From Rhizobacter terrae (GTDB taxonomy: Bacteria > Pseudomonadota > Gammaproteobacteria > Burkholderiales > Burkholderiaceae_C): 64,000 bases of DNA. A program made the translations under genes and the position numbers. The notes under the pieces are model-generated. The model was given only the letters and a program-made list of their open reading frames with translations, was not told the origin of the DNA and did no database searches. The stretch covers positions 620,001 through 684,000 of the forward strand of contig NZ_QUSW01000003.1 of NCBI RefSeq assembly GCF_003852895.1. The letters are read 5' to 3'. Position 1 is the first letter of the stretch, and every line of letters starts with the position of its first letter. Below, piece by piece: positions 8,660-16,419 of the stretch.

Positions 8660-9349
8660 ATGGAACTGTTTTCTTCTGCCTGGCTGTCGGCCCTGCTGGC
8701 CATCATCCTGATCGACCTCGTCCTCGCGGGCGACAACGCCATCGTCATCGCGCTGGCGGCCCGCAACCTGCCATCCCACCTGCAAAAGCGAGCCATCGTC
8801 TGGGGCACAGTCGGCGCCGTGGTCGTGCGTGCGCTCATGACGATGGGCGTGGTGTGGCTGCTCAAGATCCCCGGCCTGATGCTCGTGGGTGGCCTGGGCC
8901 TGGTGTGGATCGCCTACAAGCTGCTCGTGCCCGCTGACAGCGGCGATGAGCATCATCCGATGGCCACCACCTTCTGGGGCGCGATGAAGACCATCGTGAT
9001 CGCCGATGCGCTGATGGGCGTGGACAACGTGCTGGGCGTGGCAGGTGCAGCCCATGGCGCCTTCGACCTGGTGATCATCGGCCTGCTGATCAGCGTGCCC
9101 ATCGTCGTGTGGGGCAGCACACTGGTGCTCAAGCTCGTCGAGCGCTTTCCCATCATCATCTACGCCGGTGCCGCGGTGTTGGCCTACACGGCAGCGCACA
9201 TGGTGGTCAGCGAGCCGCTGCTGGACTCCGTGTTCGACGCGAGCCTCGTCAACCGCGTGCTGGCGCATGCGGTGGTGATCGCCGGTGTGCTGCTCGCCGG
9301 CCGCTGGGCGGCGCAGCGCCACGCCCATTCCACCGGTTCGGCGACCTGA
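8660..9349 (+). CDS. TerC/YjbE-family membrane metal transporter (paralogue 2, riboswitch-controlled)
   Basis: 229-residue integral membrane protein closely related to the preceding TerC protein, with AGDNAIVIALAARNLP and MGVDNVLGVAGAAH as the paired acidic motifs. The start was set at the ATG at 8660, which has GGAG five bases upstream; the open frame continues back through the riboswitch but cannot be coding there. The Mn2+ riboswitch leader supports a role in manganese export or metalation. The next gene follows after 52 bases with its own ribosome site, likely in the same transcript. Confidence 0.9.
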   Translation: MELFSSAWLSALLAIILIDLVLAGDNAIVIALAARNLPSHLQKRAIVWGTVGAVVVRALMTMGVVWLLKIPGLMLVGGLGLVWIAYKLLVPADSGDEHHPMATTFWGAMKTIVIADALMGVDNVLGVAGAAHGAFDLVIIGLLISVPIVVWGSTLVLKLVERFPIIIYAGAAVLAYTAAHMVVSEPLLDSVFDASLVNRVLAHAVVIAGVLLAGRWAAQRHAHSTGSAT

Positions 9350-9401
9350 GCCTGCCGCCGCGGGCAGCCCTGATCCCCTCCACCTCATCCAGGAGACCGT
9401 G

Positions 9402-9845
9402 ATGGAAAAGATCGCTGTGTTCGTCAACGATGCCGCCCATGCCCGGCACATCCTCCAGCCCTTGCTGGAAAGCGCCGAGGCCGCGCACTGGGTGCTGGTG
9501 GCCTGCCCGCCGGTGTTCTCGCGGCACATCGGGCGGTTCGCCTCGAAGGCTGCGCGCGTGCAATGGCGTGAACGCTGGGCGCAGGCAGCCTTTGCCGACC
9601 TGGAGCCGTTGCTCAAGACCGGCGGCGGCCTGGTCGAGACGCTCGTCGCACGCCGGCCGCTGGTGGAGGTGTCCGCACGGCTGGTGGCCCGGCTGGGCTC
9701 GCTGCGGCTGCTGGATGCGCGCCGCCCGCACCTGGGCAAGACGGACGAGCCGCTCACCGCGGGCCAGCCGGCCGGTGCGTCGCCGGCCTGGGCGGTGCCG
9801 GTGGTGATCACTGGCCTGAGCGCGGTGCTGGCGCTGGCCGATTGA
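9402..9845 (+). CDS. Conserved hypothetical protein downstream of terC
   Basis: 147 residues starting MEKIAVFVNDAAHARHILQP, preceded by AGGAG at 9391-9395. The N-terminal part reads like a small alpha/beta nucleotide-fold protein (IAVFVND, then HWVLVACPPVFSRHIGRF). The C-terminus ends in a single hydrophobic helix (WAVPVVITGLSAVLALAD) that could anchor it to the membrane. I do not recognise the family. The position directly after the riboswitch-controlled TerC gene suggests shared expression and perhaps a link to metal homeostasis, but this is inference. Confidence 0.7.
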   Translation: MEKIAVFVNDAAHARHILQPLLESAEAAHWVLVACPPVFSRHIGRFASKAARVQWRERWAQAAFADLEPLLKTGGGLVETLVARRPLVEVSARLVARLGSLRLLDARRPHLGKTDEPLTAGQPAGASPAWAVPVVITGLSAVLALAD

Positions 9846-9959
9846 CGGCCGCCGCCGGTGGGCGGCATCAACCAGGCACGCGTCGCGCTGACCCGCTGAC
9901 GGCTGCCCAGCGGCCGGCGGGCGCGCCATGTCGTGTTCCCCGAGGGTCATTTTTGCGAG

Positions 9960-9981
9960 GCCTGTGCTAACGTGCACAGGC
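9960..9981. promoter_or_regulatory. Perfect palindrome abutting the kinase start codon
   Basis: GCCTGTGC-TAACGT-GCACAGGC: 8-bp perfect arms, with the second arm ending directly before the ATG at 9982. It could be an operator, or an mRNA hairpin hiding the only purine-rich stretch (ACAGG) upstream of the start. The central TAACGT also resembles a -10 element and would place transcription start near the ATG. Confidence 0.45.
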
Positions 9982-11340
9982 ATGTCCGCATCGCAAGTTC
10001 TCGTCCAGGTTCTGACCGGCGGCCTGTCTTCACCGGATGCTTCGGTGGGGCCGCTGGCCGCTGCCTTCATCACGCTGCTGGCCGTGGGAGCCTACCTCGG
10101 TGCGGTGGCGCCGTCGATGAAGCCGCGTGCGGCCTTGCTGGCCAGCATTGGCTTGGCCCTGCTCCTGCTCGGCGGCAGCGCAGCCCTGTTGGCAGGGGCC
10201 GGTCTCTGGTGGCCGACCTGGCCCGCTGTTCTCGCTCTCGTCTTTGGCCACGTCGGCCTGCGTGGCGGCCGACGATCGGTGCCGCAATCCACGCGGCTGC
10301 CGGCCAGCACCGCCGCTGCCAAGCCGGTTTCCAAGCCCGCCGGCGCCGCAAAGAACACCACCCCACCTTCCACCCTGGGCCCCATCACCGTGACGCCTGA
10401 CCGCACCCAGCTCGGACGCTACCGCATCGACCGGCAGCTCGGCCGCGGCGCGATGGGGGCGGTGTACCTCGGCCACGACCCGAAGATCGGCCGCCAGGTG
10501 GCGATCAAGACCATGGCGCTCAGCCAGGAGTTCGATGGCGCCGAACTCACCGAGGCCCGTGCGCGCTTCTTCCGCGAGGCCGAGACGGCGGGCCGGCTGC
10601 AGCACCGCGACATCGTCACCATCTTCGATGCCGGCGAGGACCAGGACCTCGCTTTCATCGCGATGGAATACCTCAAGGGCCACGACATGCAGCGCTACAC
10701 CAGCGCCGCGAACCTGCTGCCGGTGCCCACGGTGCTGCGCATCGTCTCGCGCGTGGCCGATGCGCTGGCGTACGCGCACAGCCAGGGCGTGGTGCATCGC
10801 GACATCAAGCCGGCCAATGTGATGATCGATCCGAGCGACGACAGCGTGAAGGTCACCGACTTCGGCATCGCGCGCATCACCGATTCCAGCCGCACCCGCA
10901 CGGGCATGGTGCTGGGCACGCCGTCGTTCATGTCGCCCGAGCAGATGGCCGGGCGCCGCGTCGACGGCCGCAGCGACCTCTACTCGCTGGGCGTGATGCT
11001 CTTCCAGCTGCTCGTGGGTCGTTTGCCTCATCACGCCGACTCCATGGCCAAGCTGATGTACCAGATTGCCAACGACCCGGCGCCGGACATCCGCACGCTT
11101 CGCAAGGACCTGCCCGAGCCGCTGGCCAACGTGGTGGCGCTCGCGCTGGAGAAGCGCCCCGAGGTGCGCTACGCCGATGGCCGACAGTTCGCCGAAGACC
11201 TGCGCACCATCGCCGCCAACATGGGCGGCGCGGTGCATGTGCGCGCAACATCCGGTGACGCAGCCCCCCCCGAATCTGATGCTTTCGCGGCCACGGTGAA
11301 GATTTCCCGGGGCGATCCGGGGCACAATCCCTCGCCTTGA
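9982..11340 (+). CDS. Membrane-anchored Ser/Thr protein kinase (PknB type)
   Basis: About 452 residues. The N-terminus has two to three hydrophobic segments (PLAAAFITLLAVGAYLGAV; AALLASIGLALLLLGGSAAL; WWPTWPAVLALVFGHVGL), then an Ala/Pro/Lys linker, then a complete Hanks-type kinase domain: glycine loop QLGRGAMGAVYLG near residue 154, VAIKTM lysine, catalytic HRDIKPANVMI near 272, DFGIARITD, and SPEQMAGRRVDGRSDLYSLG. The order is unusual, since most bacterial PknB proteins have the kinase first and the membrane helix after it. The start at 9982 was chosen over an upstream in-frame ATG at 9928 because it begins just after a palindrome and gives a compact first helix. A PP2C phosphatase and an FHA protein follow, forming a phospho-Thr signalling set. 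Confidence 0.9.
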   Translation: MSASQVLVQVLTGGLSSPDASVGPLAAAFITLLAVGAYLGAVAPSMKPRAALLASIGLALLLLGGSAALLAGAGLWWPTWPAVLALVFGHVGLRGGRRSVPQSTRLPASTAAAKPVSKPAGAAKNTTPPSTLGPITVTPDRTQLGRYRIDRQLGRGAMGAVYLGHDPKIGRQVAIKTMALSQEFDGAELTEARARFFREAETAGRLQHRDIVTIFDAGEDQDLAFIAMEYLKGHDMQRYTSAANLLPVPTVLRIVSRVADALAYAHSQGVVHRDIKPANVMIDPSDDSVKVTDFGIARITDSSRTRTGMVLGTPSFMSPEQMAGRRVDGRSDLYSLGVMLFQLLVGRLPHHADSMAKLMYQIANDPAPDIRTLRKDLPEPLANVVALALEKRPEVRYADGRQFAEDLRTIAANMGGAVHVRATSGDAAPPESDAFAATVKISRGDPGHNPSP

Positions 11341-11377
11341 TTCACTCGTCACAGAACGACGCCTCGCCCACGCCAAC

Positions 11378-12160
11378 ATGAGTTTCGAGTTCTTCAGCGC
11401 CACCGACACTGGCCGCGCTCGCAACAACAACGAGGACTCCGTGGCCGTGGACGAGCCATCGGCGCTCATCGTGCTGGCCGATGGCATGGGCGGCTACAAC
11501 GCGGGCGAGGTGGCCAGCGGCATGGCCACCGCCTTCATCAAGAGCGAACTGGGCCGCTGGCTGCAGGAAGCCGCCGCCACCGCATCCGACACCGACGTGC
11601 GCCGCGCGATGGACATCTGCGTGGACAACGCCAACCGCGCCATCTTCAACGCAGCCAACTCCAACCCCCAGTACGCCGGCATGGGCACCACGCTCGTGGT
11701 GGGCGTGTTCCGCGACGGACGCCTGCTGATGGGGCATGTGGGCGATTCGCGCGCATACCGCCTGCGAGCCGGCCGGCTCGCCCAGATCACGCACGACCAT
11801 TCGCTGCTGCAGGAGCAGATCGACGCTGGTCTCATCACGGTGGAGCAGGCGCAGTTCTCGGCCAACAAGAACCTCGTCACCCGCGCCGTGGGTGTGGAAG
11901 ACACGGTTCTCCTGGAAACACATTTGCACGATCTGATGCCCGGCGACCTGTACATGCTGTGCTCAGATGGCCTGTCCGACATGCTGGACGACGAAACCAT
12001 CGCCCAGCTGTTGCAGGCAAGCGACTCGCTGGAGGAGCTAGGGTCGTCCCTCATCGATGCGGCCAACGACGCGGGTGGCAAGGACAATATTTCGGTGATA
12101 CTCGCGAGAGTGCGCGGAACCAACGGTCCGGCGCGTTCGTGGTGGCCCTTCAGGCGATAG
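11378..12160 (+). CDS. PP2C-family Ser/Thr phosphatase (PppA/Stp type)
   Basis: 260-residue metal-dependent phosphatase with all core motifs: TDTGRARNNNEDS near the start, LADGMGGYNAGEVASG, GMGTTLVVGVF, GHVGDSRAYRLR, ITHDHSLLQEQID, LVTRAVGVED, LYMLCSDGLSDML and the C-terminal AGGKDNISVILAR. The conserved aspartates coordinate two Mn/Mg ions. It lies 37 bases after the kinase gene and 94 before the FHA gene on the same strand, and presumably reverses the kinase's phosphorylations. Confidence 0.93.
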   Translation: MSFEFFSATDTGRARNNNEDSVAVDEPSALIVLADGMGGYNAGEVASGMATAFIKSELGRWLQEAAATASDTDVRRAMDICVDNANRAIFNAANSNPQYAGMGTTLVVGVFRDGRLLMGHVGDSRAYRLRAGRLAQITHDHSLLQEQIDAGLITVEQAQFSANKNLVTRAVGVEDTVLLETHLHDLMPGDLYMLCSDGLSDMLDDETIAQLLQASDSLEELGSSLIDAANDAGGKDNISVILARVRGTNGPARSWWPFRR

Positions 12161-12254
12161 GGGCGCGAAGCAATCACGGACGAGGCGGCCAACCGGGGCA
12201 ATGGAGACCCCGGCGGCAACGAGATAGAGACGAAAACGAGGCACGAGGTCAAGC

Positions 12255-12944
12255 ATGGGCAAACTGGTCGTATCGCTCGACGGTGTGGTGATCAAGGAGG
12301 TGCAGATCACCAAGGACAAGACGACCCTTGGGCGGCGCCCCTACAACGACATCGTGATCGACAACCTCGCGGTGTCCGGCGAGCATGCCGTGCTCCAGAT
12401 GGTCGGCGCCGACGTCTTCATCGAAGACCTCAACAGCACCAACGGCACCTACATCAACGGCAAGGCCGTCAAGAAGCAGCTGCTGACGCACAACGACACC
12501 GTCGAGATCGGCAAGTACAAGATCAAGTACCTCGTCGAAGACGGCACCGACTACGAAAAGACCATGATCATGAAGCCCGGGGCCCTGCCCACCGCGGCTC
12601 ATGCGGCACAACCTTCGCCGGCCGGCTATTCGCCGACGGTGGGCTTCGGCAGCTCTGGTTTCGGCGCGCTTGGATCCGGTTCCATGCCGGCCTCCATCCG
12701 GGTGCTGAACGGTGCGGCGGCCGGGCGCGAGGTCAACCTCACCAAGGTCGTCACCACCGTGGGCAAGCCCGGGGTGCAGGTGGCGTCCATCACCAAGCGT
12801 CCGGGCGGTTACGTCTTTGCCCACGTGGAAGGCTCCCTGCGTCCCACCGTGAACGGGCACCCGCTGACCGGGGAGACCGTGCAGCTCAAGAACGGCGACG
12901 TGATCGAGCTGGCCGGCACGCAGATGCAGTTCGTGCAGCTCTGA
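12255..12944 (+). CDS. Tandem FHA-domain protein
   Basis: 229 residues with no membrane segment. A canonical FHA domain occupies residues ~1-95 (TLGRRPYNDIVIDNLAVSGEHA, then EDLNSTNGTYINGKAV) and would bind phosphothreonine peptides. Residues ~150-229 look like a second, degenerate FHA fold (VTTVGKPGVQVASITKRPG, then PTVNGHPLTGETVQLKNGDVIEL) lacking the Arg-Ser-His binding set. The linker carries YEKTMIMKP, a plausible phosphorylation target. It is very likely a phospho-dependent effector or scaffold of the kinase/phosphatase pair just upstream. No type VI secretion genes are nearby, although similar trios occur there. Confidence 0.9.
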   Translation: MGKLVVSLDGVVIKEVQITKDKTTLGRRPYNDIVIDNLAVSGEHAVLQMVGADVFIEDLNSTNGTYINGKAVKKQLLTHNDTVEIGKYKIKYLVEDGTDYEKTMIMKPGALPTAAHAAQPSPAGYSPTVGFGSSGFGALGSGSMPASIRVLNGAAAGREVNLTKVVTTVGKPGVQVASITKRPGGYVFAHVEGSLRPTVNGHPLTGETVQLKNGDVIELAGTQMQFVQL

Positions 12945-13084
12945 AAATCCGCGGCGTGCGCCCTGGATGCCCAGGGTGAGCCGTGAACTTTTCACAGCCT
13001 TGGCGACTGTTCGCGGCTCGCCCCCTCGATTGACGAGAAATCGCGACTTCGGCGCCTTGCGCCCAGGGTTTTCCACCATCAAGA

Positions 13085-13128
13085 TTCGGCCACGCGCGAG
13101 TGAGACGAGCACGGTTCGGCCACACGCG
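13085..13128. repeat. Short direct repeat upstream of the phosphodiesterase gene
   Basis: TTCGGCCACGCGCG at 13085-13098 and TTCGGCCACACGCG at 13115-13128, with one mismatch and an offset of 30 bases, about 50 bases before the next start codon. It may be a tandem protein-binding site. The rest of 12945-13179 shows only weak hairpins (CCCTGG...CCAGGG at 12961-12976; GTGAA...TTCAC at 12983-12995). Confidence 0.35.
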
Positions 13129-13179
13129 GATCGATGAACCCAGCCGACGCCTGCGGGCGGCGGCCCGCCAACGCCCGAC

Positions 13180-14025
13180 ATGATCATTCGCGTCCTCGGT
13201 TGCTCCGGGGCCATAGCCGCCGGAAGCAGGACCACCTCGTTCCTGCTGGACCACAGCATCCTCATCGATGCCGGCACCGGCGTGGGCGACCTGACGCTGG
13301 ACGAACTGGCGCGCATCGACCACATCCTGATCAGCCATTCCCACCTCGACCACGTGCTGGCCATCGGCCTGCTGGCCGACAGCGTCATGCGCGCGCGGGT
13401 GGCGAGGAAGCGCCCGCCGATCGTGGTCCATGCCCTTCCGCAGACGCTGGATGCGCTGCGCCAGCACATCTTCAACGGCGTCATCTGGCCTGATTTCACC
13501 CGCCTGCCGACGCCCGAGGCGCCTGCGCTGCGCTTCGAGCCGCTCGAAGTGGGCGAGGTGCTGACCCTGGACGGGCACCGCATCGAGGTGCTGAGCGCGG
13601 CCCACACCGTCCCTGCCGTGGGCTTCGCGGTGGACGCGGGCGGCGACCGTGGCTGGTGGGTCTACACCGGCGACACGGGGCCGAACCCGGCCCTCTGGCG
13701 ACGTCTGGCGTCCATGAAAGTGGCGCACCTGATCATCGAGACGGCGTTCAGCGACGACGAGAGCCAACTGGCCAATGTGAGCCGTCATCTCTGCCCGTCC
13801 ACCTTGCGGCAAGAGTTGCAACACCTTGCCGGCAGCGTGGATGTCTACGTCACCCACATGAAGCCGGGCGAGGTCTGCGCGGTGATGAACGGCGTCTCGA
13901 CTTTTGACACACCTCACCGCATACACGCGTTGCAAGCAGGGCAACAAATTGAGCTGGGTCTTTCAGTGGCTGACGTTTTGCGTCAGTTCAAAGAGCCAGT
14001 CGTAAGCCGGCCCAACAATTTGTGA
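13180..14025 (+). CDS. Metallo-beta-lactamase-fold enzyme, probable class II 3',5'-cyclic-nucleotide phosphodiesterase
   Basis: 281 residues. The motif [12 protein letters not shown] near residue 52 is the HxHLDH signature that distinguishes class II cAMP phosphodiesterases from ordinary metallo-beta-lactamase HxHxDH proteins. Further metal ligands are visible in [30 protein letters not shown] and [10 protein letters not shown]. It begins [24 protein letters not shown]. It would hydrolyse cAMP or cGMP in the cytosol. It sits between the phospho-signalling trio and pilA; type IV pili are cAMP-linked in some proteobacteria, so a link is tempting but inferred. The generic alternative is another MBL-fold hydrolase. 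Confidence 0.8.
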   Translation: MIIRVLGCSGAIAAGSRTTSFLLDHSILIDAGTGVGDLTLDELARIDHILISHSHLDHVLAIGLLADSVMRARVARKRPPIVVHALPQTLDALRQHIFNGVIWPDFTRLPTPEAPALRFEPLEVGEVLTLDGHRIEVLSAAHTVPAVGFAVDAGGDRGWWVYTGDTGPNPALWRRLASMKVAHLIIETAFSDDESQLANVSRHLCPSTLRQELQHLAGSVDVYVTHMKPGEVCAVMNGVSTFDTPHRIHALQAGQQIELGLSVADVLRQFKEPVVSRPNNL

Positions 14026-14078
14026 CCGTCCGCGTCAGTCGATCGGGCAAAAGTCTCAGAAATTCGGGCCCGGCCGCT

Positions 14079-14094
14079 TGGCACGGGCTCTGCA
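14079..14094 (+). promoter_or_regulatory. Sigma-54 (RpoN) promoter of pilA
   Basis: TGGCACGGGCTCTGCA matches the sigma-54 consensus TGGCACG-N4-TTGCA at every fixed position except one (C for T at position 12), with correct GG-to-GC spacing. Transcription would start near 14105, about 35 bases before the pilA ATG. pilA is RpoN-dependent through PilSR in several proteobacteria, and rpoN itself lies at 61.6-63.1 kb in this window. Confidence 0.8.
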
Positions 14095-14140
14095 ACTGGA
14101 AGAGGGCGAGTTTCACCATCTTTTTCCCAGGAGCACCCTC

Positions 14141-14620
14141 ATGAAGCGCGTTCAGCAAGGTTTCACACTTATCGAACTGATGATCGTCGTCGCGATCATC
14201 GGCATCTTGGCGGCTGTCGCGCTGCCGGCCTATCAGGACTACACGAAGCGGGCGAAGGTCTCGGAAGCCATCCTGGCTGCCTCCGCTTGCCGTACCACCA
14301 TCACTGAGGTGTACCAGTCGGCTTCGTCCGGCGGTCTGCCTGCTGCCGGCGCGTGGGGCTGTGAGTCCACCTCTGGCACCGCCCAAAGCAAGTACGTGGC
14401 GAGTGTCGTGACGACCGGTACGGGCATCATTCAGGTGACGTCTCAGAACGTTGGTACCGGTGCCGATGGCATTGTGGAACTGGCGCCTTGCACGGAAACG
14501 ACAGGCACGACCTGCACGGCGCCCGCTGCTGGTGGCACGGTCAAGGCTTGGCGCTGTGGTGGTGGTACCACTACCGTTCTGGCCAAGTTCCTGCCTGGCT
14601 CCTGCCGCGGCACGCTGTAA
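14141..14620 (+). CDS. pilA: Type IV major pilin PilA
   Basis: 159-residue prepilin: a 7-residue basic leader MKRVQQG, cleavage by PilD before Phe in [20 protein letters not shown], Glu5 of the mature protein present, then the hydrophobic assembly helix and [17 protein letters not shown]. The C-terminal half is Thr/Gly-rich with several cysteines ([34 protein letters not shown]) that can form the D-region disulphide. The ATG at 14141 has AGGAGC upstream; the frame continues back 63 bases, but the leader peptide fixes the start. Two glycosylation-ligase-like genes follow after the terminator. Confidence 0.95.
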   Translation: MKRVQQGFTLIELMIVVAIIGILAAVALPAYQDYTKRAKVSEAILAASACRTTITEVYQSASSGGLPAAGAWGCESTSGTAQSKYVASVVTTGTGIIQVTSQNVGTGADGIVELAPCTETTGTTCTAPAAGGTVKAWRCGGGTTTVLAKFLPGSCRGTL

Positions 14621-14640
14621 TCGACTTCGATTTGAACTGC

Positions 14641-14669
14641 AAAAGGGGTGGCATCTGCCACCCCTTTTT
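14641..14669. terminator. Strong terminator after pilA
   Basis: AAAAGGGGTGGCA-TC-TGCCACCCCTTTT: 13-bp perfect stem with T-run on both faces, 20 bases after the pilA stop. Readthrough would enter the ligase genes, so this hairpin probably sets a high pilin-to-ligase transcript ratio. Confidence 0.88.
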
Positions 14670-14693
14670 GCGTTGACCCTCAAGTTCTTGCCA

Positions 14694-16385
14694 ATGCAGA
14701 CCAAAACGACGCTGTCCTTACCGTTGGCGGCGGCATGCCTGTTGTGGCTCGCCTGGTTGATGCCAAATCACTACCTGCCGTGGACGAGCTTCTATGGTGA
14801 GACCGCAGCCGCCATTGGTGCCGCCTTCCTCGTCGGTGCCGCCCTACACGCCGGCGCCTCCCGGGCCTTCGTGCCCTTTGCATCCTTGGCGTTGCTTGGC
14901 TTGTCGCTGGTTCCATGGATTCAGTGGCTGGGCGGACTGATCATCTTCAAGGGAGACGCGGCACTCGCACAGACGTACCTTGCCGGCGCCGCGCTGTGCT
15001 GGTGGGCAGGTGGTGCGATGGTTGGTGAAGAGGATTCTCAACGGCGGCTCCGTGGCCTGGCGTGGTTGCTTGTCACCGCCGGTATCGCCTCGACCGCTGT
15101 GGCCCTTTACCAATGGTTTGGGCTCACGGGCATGGGGATATGGGCTGTGGACGCAGATCCGGGCCGCAGGGCGATGGGCAACCTTGCGCAGTCGAATCAC
15201 CTGGCCACCCTGTTGCTTTGCGGAGTCTTCGCGACGGTTTGGCTCAACGGAACGGGCCGTCTGGGACGCATGGGGGCTCTGCCCCTTTCGTTGTTCCTCT
15301 TGGTGGGCATCGCGTTGGCGCAATCGCGCACGGCCTGGCTCGCAACGCTCGTTGTTCTGGCCTGGACATTCGTGCGGTCGCGCGCTATCGGGCATCACTT
15401 GATCCGGCCCGTCACCGCCGCCGTCTTCATCGCCGGTTTTTCCGCCTTGCATGTGCTGACGGTCTACGCGCCTGAGTGGCTGCTCATGAACACCGAGATG
15501 CCCAACATGAGGCTGGAGGCCGGCCTGAGACCCATCTTGTGGAAGCAGATGGTGGCTGCCATCCAGATGGCTCCCTGGCAGGGGTTTGGCTGGATGCAGA
15601 TCCACACCGCCCAAGGAGCGGTGGCGCCCATGGTCCCCGGGCTGGAATATTCCGCGTACGCGCACAACCTGTTCCTCGATCTCATCCTCTGGAACGGCCT
15701 GCCAATCGGCGTGGCGGCGGCTGCCGGCCTCGCTTGGTGGTATTTCAAGATGTCGTGGGCAGTGCGTGACGAGGGTCAGTGGCTGCGATGGGCCATTCTC
15801 ACGTGCATCGGCACGCATGCGATGCTGGAGTACCCCCACACCTATGCCTATGCACTGCTGCCCTTTGCGTTTGTCGCGGGCCAGATGGAATCCATGGCTG
15901 GCCTAACCCGTGGAGTCCAGGTGCCGCGGCCTGTGATCGGCGCGGTGGCGGTCGCCGTCTTCGCGACTGTCATCGCTGTCATGCATGACTACGTGCAAGT
16001 GGAGAATGAGGGCCGGCTGCTGCGCATGAAGCTGGCGCACATCCAAGGCCTGGAGTCCGCCGGCCGCACGCCCGACACCTGGGTGCTCGACCAGATGCGC
16101 GAGACCGTTCGCATGGGACATCTGGAACTCCGGGCCGGCATGGACGATCAGGCGTTGTCCGATCTGCTCCGGATATCCAGACGCTTCCCCAATCGTTTTT
16201 TCCTTCCAAGGGCCATCATTGCGCTGCAGCTCAACAACAAGCCTGCGCAGGCGTTGGAGGAACTTGCGCGGTTTCGCGGCATTCATGGTCCTGAGGCCTA
16301 CGCGAGTCTGTTGCGCTCGTTCGAGGAAATGGCCAACGGCGATACCCCGGCGTTGATGCCACTGGTCAAGGCGGCACCACGATAA
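14694..16385 (+). CDS. PglL/TfpO-like protein-glycosylation ligase (Wzy_C family), copy 1
   Basis: 563-residue polytopic membrane protein with about 11 hydrophobic segments, the signature MGNLAQSNHLATLLLCG, the Wzy_C-type periplasmic region (PWQGFGWMQIHTAQG, EYSAYAHNLFLDLILWNGLPIG) and a soluble alpha-helical C-terminal tail that looks repeat-like (NKPAQALEELARFRGIHG). Enzymes of this family move lipid-linked glycan to pilin serines in the periplasm. The start was placed at the ATG at 14694; the frame is open upstream through the terminator but that part is not protein-like. The position right after pilA argues for pilin as substrate rather than O-antigen ligation. Confidence 0.85.
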   Translation: MQTKTTLSLPLAAACLLWLAWLMPNHYLPWTSFYGETAAAIGAAFLVGAALHAGASRAFVPFASLALLGLSLVPWIQWLGGLIIFKGDAALAQTYLAGAALCWWAGGAMVGEEDSQRRLRGLAWLLVTAGIASTAVALYQWFGLTGMGIWAVDADPGRRAMGNLAQSNHLATLLLCGVFATVWLNGTGRLGRMGALPLSLFLLVGIALAQSRTAWLATLVVLAWTFVRSRAIGHHLIRPVTAAVFIAGFSALHVLTVYAPEWLLMNTEMPNMRLEAGLRPILWKQMVAAIQMAPWQGFGWMQIHTAQGAVAPMVPGLEYSAYAHNLFLDLILWNGLPIGVAAAAGLAWWYFKMSWAVRDEGQWLRWAILTCIGTHAMLEYPHTYAYALLPFAFVAGQMESMAGLTRGVQVPRPVIGAVAVAVFATVIAVMHDYVQVENEGRLLRMKLAHIQGLESAGRTPDTWVLDQMRETVRMGHLELRAGMDDQALSDLLRISRRFPNRFFLPRAIIALQLNNKPAQALEELARFRGIHGPEAYASLLRSFEEMANGDTPALMPLVKAAPR

Positions 16386-16419
16386 TCGGAGCCTTTCCGA
16401 TGCCTGTCTTGTCCCGCGA

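Noticed and set aside
12255-12944. Type VI secretion regulatory cluster
   Set aside because: The kinase/phosphatase/FHA trio resembles T6SS regulators, but no tss, hcp, vgrG or clpV gene lies on either side.
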